A stretch of 5,630 nucleotides of DNA from Marinilabiliales bacterium (GTDB lineage: Bacteria > Bacteroidota > Bacteroidia > Bacteroidales > F082): assembly GCA_002869465.1 (NCBI GenBank), contig PKSW01000306.1, forward strand, positions 1 through 5,630, written 5' to 3'. The first letter of the stretch is position 1; each line of letters starts with the position of its first letter. Below are positions 1-5,630 of the stretch, in pieces. The notes beneath the pieces are model-generated. The model searched no databases, was not told the DNA's origin, and saw nothing but the letters and a program-made list of their open reading frames with translations. Both the position numbers and the translations under genes were made by a program.

Positions 1-403
1 CGCCGGTGCTGAATTTTTTACTCTTTTTACCTTTGGTTTTTATTTCCCTGGCAATCTTTATATTGTTATGTTCCAAACCAAGAAGCGTGGCTTTAAATTT
101 AGTTCCTTCTTTCAACAGCACCTCAATAGGTTTGTTTATCATTTTTTGAAACTGACGGATATGCACAAGAGGTTCACCCACACCACTCGATGAAACATTC
201 AGGTCAAAATCTTCAATATCGCGGTCAATTTTCGATTCGATATGACGGCTCAATACCACGCAATCGTCAATGCTGACGTCCGAATCACCATCAATGTAGA
301 TATGGATCTTATTTTCTTTACCAACACTTATTTTTACAATAAATTTATCTGTGTCGGCCAGAAAATATTCAACCAGTTGCTGTATGTCTTCTTTTTTTAT
401 CAT
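1..403 (-). CDS. rimP: Ribosome maturation factor RimP (3' end beyond the window)
   Basis: RimP is a cytoplasmic assembly factor for the 30S ribosomal subunit. From the ATG at 401-403, 134 residues read without a stop to the left edge. RimP proteins are usually about 150-160 residues, so roughly the last 20 are missing. Seen in the sequence: the N-terminal domain carries the hallmark IYIDGDSDVSIDDC (residues 35-48; compare IYIDSEDGINVDDC in E. coli RimP), then LSRHIESKID, then SSSGVGEPL (71-79; SSPGLDRPL in E. coli). The C-terminal SH3-like domain begins near residue 83 and ends here in a lysine-rich stretch (120-130). No Shine-Dalgarno sequence precedes the ATG, as is usual in Bacteroidota. 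The start lies 10 bases after the 3' arm of a terminator-like hairpin. I see no promoter between the tRNA and this gene, so it may depend on read-through from the tRNA-Gln promoter. nusA and infB are expected downstream from the family's usual context, but are not visible. Confidence 0.95.
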   Translation of the reverse strand, partial: MIKKEDIQQLVEYFLADTDKFIVKISVGKENKIHIYIDGDSDVSIDDCVVLSRHIESKIDRDIEDFDLNVSSSGVGEPLVHIRQFQKMINKPIEVLLKEGTKFKATLLGLEHNNIKIAREIKTKGKKSKKFSTG

Positions 404-408
404 GGTAT

Positions 409-434
409 AAAAAGAGGGGACTCATCGTCCCCTC
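409..434 (-). terminator. Intrinsic terminator or attenuator between tRNA-Gln and rimP
   Basis: A perfect 8-bp GC-rich inverted repeat (GAGGGGAC at 414-421 and GTCCCCTC at 427-434) encloses a 5-base loop. On the minus strand it is followed directly by TTTTTATA, which gives a classic rho-independent terminator reading leftwards after the tRNA. The hairpin ends 10 bases before the rimP ATG, so in a read-through transcript it would lie within the region normally covered by an initiating ribosome. It is therefore both the 3' end signal of the tRNA and a possible attenuator or translational block for rimP. The hairpin is seen directly; the control role is inferred. Confidence 0.85.
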
Positions 435-454
435 AATCTTCATGTTCTTATTCG

Positions 455-525
455 TTGTCCGACAAGGATTCGAACCTTGACTGTATGAACCAAAATCACA
501 AGTGCTACCATTACACCATCGGACA
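455..525 (-). tRNA. tRNA-Gln (anticodon UUG)
   Basis: A complete 71-base cloverleaf can be folded by eye on the minus strand. The acceptor stem pairs TGTCCGA (525-519) with TCGGACA (462-456), and the discriminator is A at 455. The D arm has GTG/CAC with the TAATGGTAG loop. The anticodon stem pairs TGTGA (500-496) with TCATA (488-484), with one G-T pair, around the loop TTTTGGT. The anticodon TTG occupies 493-491, which reads CAA (and CAG by wobble) as glutamine. The variable loop is 4 bases. The T stem is CAAGG/CCTTG with the loop TTCGAAT. The 3' CCA is not encoded (CGA follows the discriminator), so it must be added by CCA nucleotidyltransferase. The gene is followed by a strong terminator and preceded by a Bacteroidota promoter. 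Confidence 0.97.
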
Positions 526-534
526 ATCGGGGTG

Positions 535-564
535 CAAAGATACTCGTTTTTTTAAAAATACAAA
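535..564 (-). promoter_or_regulatory. Bacteroidota-type promoter of tRNA-Gln
   Basis: On the minus strand TATCTTTG (542-535) matches the Bacteroidota -7 consensus TAnnTTTG perfectly. TTTG (564-561) matches the -33 element, with an 18-base, mostly A/T spacer. The -7 box ends 9 bases before the mature 5' end of the tRNA (525), so transcription would start at or just before the tRNA, with little or no 5' leader to process. This is probably also the promoter for any transcript that reads into rimP. Confidence 0.75.
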
Positions 565-729
565 TTAGTTCAATAAAAAAATAACATCATTTATTTTTTA
601 ATTATTTCTTAAAAGAGTTGGGGTTCAGCAAATTATTAATTTCTGTTAAAATACACCCTACAATAAAAATACGTTTTATTAAAAGTCTTATTTTCGCTTT
701 TTTATAATTAGCCTTTAAGTACATCGCAG
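565..729. other. AT-rich spacer between divergent transcription units
   Basis: This stretch separates the minus-strand tRNA/rimP unit from the plus-strand membrane-protein gene and must contain the start signals of the latter. It is very AT-rich and holds no plausible gene. I see no full TAnnTTTG box on the plus strand. The nearest matches are TAATTTCTG (637-645), with a TTG (618-620) upstream, and TATAATTA (703-710), which has no TTTG upstream; both are weak. A 7-bp A/T-only inverted repeat (662-668 with 674-680) is probably chance. Confidence 0.4.
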
Positions 730-3700
730 ATGGAAAACTTTAAAAGAGTAAATAACCTAGTTGGCTGGTCCGTTTTTACCATTGCAACTATAGTTTATTT
801 TTTAACCATTGAACCCACAGCCAGTTGGTGGGACGCGGGCGAATACATTGCTACCGCATTTAAATTACAGGTGGGACACCCCCCCGGGGCACCGCTTTTC
901 CAGTTGCTGGGTCGCTTTTTTGCCTTGTTTGCATTTGGCAATGTAGAGAATGTAGCTCTCATGATCAATGCCATGTCGGCGCTGTCAAGTAGTTTTACCA
1001 TTTTGTTTCTTTTCTGGTCGATTACCATGCTGGCCAAAAAACTATATGTGAAATCAGCAGGTGAAGTAATGGCCAAAGGCGATGCCTGGGCGGTTCTCGG
1101 TGCAGGTGTTGTAGGTGCATTGGCCTACACTTTTTCTGATTCGTTCTGGTTTTCAGCAGTCGAAGGTGAAGTGTATGCCATGTCGTCGTTGTTAACGGCT
1201 GTGGTTTTCTGGGCTATTTTACGATGGGAACAAGTGGCCGACCAAAGGCATGGATTCAGGTGGATCTTATTAATTGCATACATCATTGGTCTTTCCATCG
1301 GTGTGCACCTGTTGAACCTTTTGGCAATACCTGCTATTGTGTATGTGTATTACTTTAAAAAATATAAATTCTCATATAAAGGATTCATCACGGCTGGTGT
1401 GATTTCCATTTTGATCTTGGCGGTGATCATGTACATCATCATACCTGGTATCGTTGAGTTGGCCGGAAACTTCGAGTTGTTCTTTGTGAACACTGTTGGA
1501 TTGCCATTTAATTCAGGAACTATTATTTACTTCGTGGTGATCATCGCACTCATTATAGGTGGACTGTATTATACCCGGTCGAAAGGAAAGGTGATTTTAA
1601 ACACTTCGATCCTTGCTTTAACACTTATACTAATAGGCTATTCCACATTTTTTATGTTGGTGATCAGGGCCAATGCCAATCCACCGATCAATGAAAACGA
1701 TCCAAAAGATGCTATCAGTCTCCTGTCATATTTAAACAGGGAACAATACGGTACCTGGCCATTGTTTTCAGGCCAGTATTATAATGCTCCTACAGTGGAT
1801 AGTAAAGACGGAAACCCTGTGTATGCTAAAGATGCGAAAAAAGGCAAATATGTGATCGTTGATGAGCGCAGGGGAACCATACCTGTTTATGATGAACGAT
1901 TCACCACTATTTTTCCACGAATGTGGAGTAATTCAAAACCTGCACACATTCAGCTTTATAAAGAATATGGTGGTAGCAAAGGAACTCCTGTGAGGGTGAC
2001 AAAAGGTGATGGAAATACAGAAGTGATCTACAAACCTACTTTTGGTGAGAACCTCCGGTTCTTCTTCACTTACCAGGTGGACCACATGTATATCCGGTAT
2101 TTCATGTGGAATTTTGTGGGCCGGCAAAATAATATTGAAAGCCAGGGCGAGATCAACCACGGCAACTGGCTGAGCGGTATTGGTTTTATCGACAATTGGC
2201 GGTTGGGAAACCAGAGTGACTTGCCAAAAAGTATGCAAAATCCCGCCAACACACATTTTTATTTTCTGCCATTGCTGCTGGGTTTGCTGGGCTTCCTGTT
2301 TCAATTATCAAAAAGCAAAAAAGATACTTGGGTGGTCTTCCTTTTATTCATCATGACTGGTCTGGCCATCATCGTTTACCTGAATCAAACACCACTCCAA
2401 CCGCGCGAAAGAGATTATGCCTATGCGGGATCGTTTTATGCCTTCGCTATGTGGATTGGACTTGGGGTACTGGCATTATACGACGGATTGAGAAGTAAAA
2501 TTAAGAATCAGGTAATTGCGGCTGTGGCCGTGTCACTAGCATCTTTGATACTGGTGCCCGGAATTATGGCACAGCAGGGCTGGGAATCACATGACCGTTC
2601 AGGAAAATATGCAGCACGGGATTTTGCCCGAATGTACCTCGAATCGTGTGAGCCAAATGCCATCTTATTTACCAATGGCGACAATGACACCTTCCCGCTT
2701 TGGTATGCCCAGGAAGTAGAAGGCATTAGGACCGATGTCCGTGTAGTGAACTATATGCTTTCATCGGGTGAATGGTATGTAGACCAGATGTTCAGAAAAG
2801 TATATGAATCTGACCCTTTACCGCTTTCCATTAACCGCGCATTTTATGCGCTGGGAGATCAGAATTATGTACCTGTTTTTGAACGGATAGAAGAATATAC
2901 CGATGTACAGGATGCTCTTGGATTTCTTGAAAATAGTGATAAACGGACCAAAATACCCCTCCAGAATGGTGAGTGGATTAATTATTTGCCTGCTAAAAAT
3001 ATGCGTCTCAAAATCGATTCAGCCAGCGTGGTAAATTCGGGTACTGTTGATCCTGAAAATGCGGATAAAATTGTGGATGAGATTACATGGAGAATTTCAC
3101 AAAATGGACTTTATCGCAACGATCTGATGTTGCTGGATATGATTGCCACCAATAATTGGGAACGTCCAATTTATTTTGCCAACCCCAACAGTATTAGCGG
3201 TGTGCTGAATATTGATAAATATTGTCATCTGGAAGGAATAGTCTATCGTTTTAAGCCCATGCTGGCTCCAAATTATTATCAGAAAGTAGGTGGGATTAAT
3301 TCTGAAAGAACATATGAAGTACTTACGGCTGATGATGTACGTTGGGGCAGGTTGAATGAAGATGATGTCATTATTGACAGGGAAAGTGAACGAAATTCGG
3401 GGATGATCAAACAAAATCATATGTTCCTCGCGAAAGCACTGGTTGCTGAAGGAAAAATGGATTCAGCCATCCGCGTTTTGGATACAGGCATCAAATTCTT
3501 CCCCGATAAAAAAATCCCATTCGATTATTATATGATCATTTGGGCTGATCTGTATTTCCAGGCAGGCGCTGATGATAAAGGAATTGAAGTAACACGGACT
3601 ATTTACGAAAATTACATGGAAGACCTGGCTTATTATGCCTCATTAGAAGATAGATACATCGCCTATTACGATGAAGATATTCGCACCGCCCTTTCAGCAT

Positions 3701-3801
3701 TGCAGGGATTGGGACAAATGACCAGGGAACACGGCCACAAAGAACTGGCCGATGAAATTGATGAATCATTGAATATGAATCTCAATATGATTGGAATGTA
3801 A
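730..3801 (+). CDS. DUF2723 / GT117-family polytopic membrane glycosyltransferase (putative)
   Basis: A 1023-residue integral membrane protein typical of Bacteroidota. The N-terminal DUF2723 domain is recognised from WWDAGEYIATAFKLQVGHPP (33-52) followed by GAPLF, and from WFSAVEGEVYAMSSL (140-154). Its fold resembles GT-C enzymes such as protein O-mannosyltransferases, with acidic residues (D35, E38) in the first extracytoplasmic loop that would be the catalytic or metal-binding candidates. Hydrophobic segments lie roughly at 13-27, 57-69, 78-101, 120-135, 150-165, 178-209, 219-242, 264-282 and 290-312, then 510-528, 534-553, about 566-588 and 595-615. A soluble region spans about 313-505. 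A second, C-terminal one includes NGDNDTFPLWYA (649-660) and NWERPIYFA (809-817), and ends in TPR-like helices (about 898-1000). Such families use polyprenyl-linked sugar donors on the periplasmic face; donor and acceptor here are unknown, and the enzymatic role is inferred. The ATG at 730 fits the usual N-terminus, with K5/R6 before the first membrane helix; there is no Shine-Dalgarno sequence. The gene stands alone on this strand and converges on lgt. Confidence 0.95.
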   Translation: MENFKRVNNLVGWSVFTIATIVYFLTIEPTASWWDAGEYIATAFKLQVGHPPGAPLFQLLGRFFALFAFGNVENVALMINAMSALSSSFTILFLFWSITMLAKKLYVKSAGEVMAKGDAWAVLGAGVVGALAYTFSDSFWFSAVEGEVYAMSSLLTAVVFWAILRWEQVADQRHGFRWILLIAYIIGLSIGVHLLNLLAIPAIVYVYYFKKYKFSYKGFITAGVISILILAVIMYIIIPGIVELAGNFELFFVNTVGLPFNSGTIIYFVVIIALIIGGLYYTRSKGKVILNTSILALTLILIGYSTFFMLVIRANANPPINENDPKDAISLLSYLNREQYGTWPLFSGQYYNAPTVDSKDGNPVYAKDAKKGKYVIVDERRGTIPVYDERFTTIFPRMWSNSKPAHIQLYKEYGGSKGTPVRVTKGDGNTEVIYKPTFGENLRFFFTYQVDHMYIRYFMWNFVGRQNNIESQGEINHGNWLSGIGFIDNWRLGNQSDLPKSMQNPANTHFYFLPLLLGLLGFLFQLSKSKKDTWVVFLLFIMTGLAIIVYLNQTPLQPRERDYAYAGSFYAFAMWIGLGVLALYDGLRSKIKNQVIAAVAVSLASLILVPGIMAQQGWESHDRSGKYAARDFARMYLESCEPNAILFTNGDNDTFPLWYAQEVEGIRTDVRVVNYMLSSGEWYVDQMFRKVYESDPLPLSINRAFYALGDQNYVPVFERIEEYTDVQDALGFLENSDKRTKIPLQNGEWINYLPAKNMRLKIDSASVVNSGTVDPENADKIVDEITWRISQNGLYRNDLMLLDMIATNNWERPIYFANPNSISGVLNIDKYCHLEGIVYRFKPMLAPNYYQKVGGINSERTYEVLTADDVRWGRLNEDDVIIDRESERNSGMIKQNHMFLAKALVAEGKMDSAIRVLDTGIKFFPDKKIPFDYYMIIWADLYFQAGADDKGIEVTRTIYENYMEDLAYYASLEDRYIAYYDEDIRTALSALQGLGQMTREHGHKELADEIDESLNMNLNMIGM

Positions 3802-3845
3802 ACCGGTACTTATTTTTTAGGTGGCGGTAACGGTTGATTTTTTTT
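3801..3845 (+). terminator. Possible intrinsic terminator of the GT117 gene, inside the lgt 3' end
   Basis: On the plus strand AACCG (3801-3805) pairs with CGGTT (3831-3835). After one G-A mismatch, TAC (3807-3809) pairs with GTA (3827-3829), with a possible T-G pair inside. The loop is about 15 bases and the stem is followed by GA and then eight T (3838-3845). It starts at the last base of the GT117 stop codon and otherwise lies mostly within the last codons of the convergent lgt. The T run is also explained by lgt lysine/asparagine codons, and the stem is imperfect, so the call is tentative. On the minus strand no T tract follows, so it would not serve lgt. Confidence 0.4.
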
Positions 3846-4649
3846 GTTTGACCAGTATATGAGATAAATTCCGATCAGGATAAACGGAATACTCAGCCAT
3901 TGGCCCATATTTAATGCCATATGTTCTTCGAATCCTACTTGTGGTACTTTGATAAATTCGATCAGAAACCTGACGGAGAATAGAATAGCCAGGAAATAGC
4001 CAAATAACATACCTTGCTTGGGGTGTCCATCGTTTTTCCAATAATACCTGTAGAGGAAAATAAAGAGCAACAAATAACTAAGCCCTTCATAAATTTGTGT
4101 GGGATGCCTAGGGTCGGTGGTAAATGCAGCATCATAATATTTTACAAAATAAAATCCCCAGGGAAGCGTGGTGATGTCGCCAAAAATTTCCGAATTCATT
4201 AAATTACCCATGCGGATGAAAAAACCGGCAAGAGCTACTACAATAACAATCCGGTCCATGATCCAAAGAAAGGGCCGCTGGTTTTTCCTCGAAAAAAAAT
4301 ACAAACCCAATAAGATACCTATGGCAGCACCATGGCTGGCAAGGCCTCCTTCCCATATTTTTAGTATTTCGATGGGGTTGGACAGGTAATATTCCGGTTC
4401 ATAAAAAAGACAATGGCCCAAACGTGCACCCAGGATGGTAAAAATGATCATATAAGTGGTGAGTTCGTCCAGCACCTTATCGCCCACACCCTCATGCCTG
4501 AATATTTTTTGCATGATGTAATAACCGACAATAAACGAAAGGGCAAATAATAATCCGTACCAACGGATTTCCAATCCGCCTACCAGCCAAATATCCTGGG
4601 GAATGCTAAAAATTTCGGGATTTACCCGCCAGACAATATATTGTAACAT
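3810..4649 (-). CDS. lgt: Prolipoprotein diacylglyceryl transferase Lgt
   Basis: Lgt is the inner-membrane enzyme that moves diacylglycerol from phosphatidylglycerol to the lipobox cysteine of prolipoproteins, the first step of lipoprotein maturation. The 279-residue length and several hydrophobic segments fit the family. Seen in the sequence: RWYG (29-32), then GARLGHCLFYEPEYYL (74-89), and GGLASHG (101-107), whose H106 matches the essential H103 of E. coli. The signature follows as RMGNLMNSEIFG (146-157), with R146, N149, E154 and G157 matching R143, N146, E151 and G154. Next come PWG (163-165), HPTQIYEGL (182-190) and RFLIEF (227-232), with R227 and E231 matching R239 and E243. All the key residues I can check are present. 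The C-terminus is a short Asn/Lys/Pro-rich tail. The ATG at 4649 gives the usual N-terminus; no Shine-Dalgarno sequence is visible. It lies 32 bases behind a probable lipoprotein gene on the same strand, with a possible promoter of its own in that gap. Confidence 0.98.
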   Translation of the reverse strand: MLQYIVWRVNPEIFSIPQDIWLVGGLEIRWYGLLFALSFIVGYYIMQKIFRHEGVGDKVLDELTTYMIIFTILGARLGHCLFYEPEYYLSNPIEILKIWEGGLASHGAAIGILLGLYFFSRKNQRPFLWIMDRIVIVVALAGFFIRMGNLMNSEIFGDITTLPWGFYFVKYYDAAFTTDPRHPTQIYEGLSYLLLFIFLYRYYWKNDGHPKQGMLFGYFLAILFSVRFLIEFIKVPQVGFEEHMALNMGQWLSIPFILIGIYLIYWSNKKNQPLPPPKK

Positions 4650-4665
4650 AATGAAATATTTCCCG

Positions 4666-4673
4666 CAAATATA
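4666..4673 (-). promoter_or_regulatory. Candidate -7 promoter box of lgt
   Basis: TATATTTG on the minus strand matches the Bacteroidota -7 consensus TAnnTTTG exactly and lies 16 bases upstream of the lgt ATG, implying a very short leader of about 10 bases. No TTTG is found at the -33 distance, which falls in the 3' end of the upstream gene, so only half of the promoter is supported. Such an 8-base match can occur by chance in AT-rich DNA; its position in a 32-base gap is what makes it worth listing. Confidence 0.45.
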
Positions 4674-4681
4674 GGAAAAGA

Positions 4682-5630
4682 CTATAACCGCTGATATTCG
4701 AAAGAAGGAAATCCTTTTTCACCCGTTTCAGGATCATAAAAACCTATAAAACGGAGTTTATAAAACAGGCCGTTTTTACTTCTGATAAAGTAATTGTAAT
4801 TGGTTCGGGCTTTATAATAAAAATCACCGCTATTGATATCACCGTAAAGTTCCTTCCATTCGTAGCCAATCGCATCCAGATTAGTGGAATAATCAAAATA
4901 GATCACATCTTCGAGCACCACATCGTCAAAAACCATAGTGGAGTCGAATGCCACCTGAGTGCCGGCATCATTGATGAGTACCCCCGTTACCAGGTATGGA
5001 TAAGGATCGCCTTCGTCAGTGAAAAGCAGGGTAGTGTATTGAGTAAACAACAGGTCCCATGTACTTCTTTCAGGTTCAAAATCTACTTCTGCGTTAATAG
5101 CAAAACTAAATTGAACATGATTGTATCCGTTTTTCTTATTGATGTAGATATCCTTCAAGTTAGAATTGTCCAAATTCACGTAAGTGAAATGATAGGTGTC
5201 ATTTTTCAGGGAGTTGAATTTCACCTTTTTAAATCCGCGATGAATACCCACATCATTAATGCCCCTGTTGATCACCCAGACATGATCAGAAAAGGACGTA
5301 TCGTTTCCTGTAATGCGGATCCAATTGAAAAGTGCTGTTGAATCGGGGTTACCGTCTGATTTATCAAATTTCCAATCCAGTCCTGCCGTATCGGAGATGC
5401 TCTCAAATTCTTTAAATGGTGTTTCAGCCGCCATCATGAAAGTAGCCGTGTTTAAGCGAATCAGTGTACCTGTGTCGCTAGAGGCAAAGAGGAGGTCGAA
5501 ATCATCTTTCGGGTTACTGCTGACCTGTTCTCCGCTGGCCAGGTCGAAATACACCTGGTAAGAATAATACTGGGTCATCGGGATGATCTCAATGGCCTTA
5601 TCAGGTTTCGGATGAGGAACAATCGGATCA
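4682..5630 (-). CDS. HmuY-family lipoprotein (5' end beyond the window)
   Basis: The reading frame stays open from the right edge to the TAG at 4682-4684, giving 315 visible residues. An internal ATG at 5578 is not the likely start: the frame continues upstream as DPIVPHPKPDKAIEIIP, a proline-rich stretch typical of the linker after a lipoprotein signal peptide and lipobox cysteine, which should lie just outside the window. Counting from that ATG, HmuY-like features are YYSYQVYFDLASGEQVSS (4-21), DDFDLLF (25-31), WVINRG (101-106), STWDLLFTQYTTLLFTDEG (172-190), PYPYLVTG (192-199) and the C-terminal KLRFIGFY (274-281), then EKGFPSFEYQRL to the end. HmuY of Porphyromonas gingivalis is a surface haem-binding lipoprotein; members of this longer variety are common in Bacteroidota and mostly uncharacterised. 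Histidines 99, 113, 130 and 154 could be ligands, but I cannot match them to the haem-binding pair of HmuY, so haem binding is unproven. lgt follows 32 bases downstream. Confidence 0.88.
   Translation of the reverse strand, partial: DPIVPHPKPDKAIEIIPMTQYYSYQVYFDLASGEQVSSNPKDDFDLLFASSDTGTLIRLNTATFMMAAETPFKEFESISDTAGLDWKFDKSDGNPDSTALFNWIRITGNDTSFSDHVWVINRGINDVGIHRGFKKVKFNSLKNDTYHFTYVNLDNSNLKDIYINKKNGYNHVQFSFAINAEVDFEPERSTWDLLFTQYTTLLFTDEGDPYPYLVTGVLINDAGTQVAFDSTMVFDDVVLEDVIYFDYSTNLDAIGYEWKELYGDINSGDFYYKARTNYNYFIRSKNGLFYKLRFIGFYDPETGEKGFPSFEYQRL

Noticed and set aside
242..568. Plus-strand reading frame of 108 codons across rimP, the terminator and the tRNA
   Set aside because: It runs antisense through rimP and a perfect tRNA-Gln, and its product is low in complexity with no family resemblance; a shadow frame.
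662..680. A/T-only inverted repeat of 7 bp with a 5-base loop upstream of the GT117 gene
   Set aside because: No G-C pairs, in a very AT-rich spacer; such a repeat is expected by chance and matches no known operator.
1933..2304. Minus-strand frame of 123 codons inside the GT117 gene, with several similar antisense frames elsewhere in this gene, in lgt and in the HmuY-like gene
   Set aside because: All lie fully inside well-supported genes on the other strand, with no recognisable domain, start context or promoter.
5576..5578. ATG at 5578 as the start of the HmuY-like gene
   Set aside because: The frame is open upstream to the window edge with a lipoprotein-like linker, and starting here would leave a surface protein without a signal peptide.
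1..5630. Search for a mobile element, CRISPR array, toxin-antitoxin pair, defence genes or other novel system
   Set aside because: All long coding frames belong to recognised chromosomal families, and there are no direct-repeat arrays, transposase or integrase motifs, or small gene pairs. The tRNA gene shows no duplicated 3' end that would mark an integration site.

Overview
The window looks like ordinary chromosomal DNA of a Bacteroidota species. The evidence is the set of protein families (a DUF2723/GT117 membrane glycosyltransferase and a HmuY-like lipoprotein), promoters of the Bacteroidota type (-33 TTTG and -7 TAnnTTTG), no Shine-Dalgarno sequences before the start codons, and moderate to low GC. 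I cannot place it below phylum level.

Layout, left to right. Positions 1-403 (minus) hold most of rimP, running off the left edge. Upstream of it on the same strand is a tRNA-Gln(UUG) gene at 455-525, with its own well-formed Bacteroidota promoter at 535-564. A strong intrinsic-terminator hairpin (414-434, T-rich tail to 409) lies between the tRNA and the rimP start codon. A 165-base AT-rich spacer follows, and then a large plus-strand gene (730-3801) for a 1023-residue polytopic membrane protein of the DUF2723/GT117 family. It converges on a minus-strand gene, lgt (3810-4649), with only 8 bases between the stop codons. Behind lgt on the minus strand is a HmuY-family lipoprotein gene (4682 to the right edge), whose start lies outside the window.

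How the genes relate. rimP normally heads the rimP-nusA-infB operon, so nusA is expected just beyond the left edge. The tRNA / terminator / rimP order resembles the metY-rimP-nusA-infB operon of E. coli, with a different tRNA. Lgt attaches diacylglycerol to the lipobox cysteine of lipoproteins, and the adjacent HmuY-like protein is probably such a substrate. The GT117-type protein probably works on the periplasmic face of the inner membrane, possibly in protein O-glycosylation. Nothing suggests lgt and the GT117 gene are functionally coupled; they converge.

I found no mobile element, CRISPR array, phage gene, defence system or clearly novel system. The best leads are regulatory: the hairpin abutting the rimP start codon, and a possible terminator of the GT117 gene lying inside the coding 3' end of lgt.
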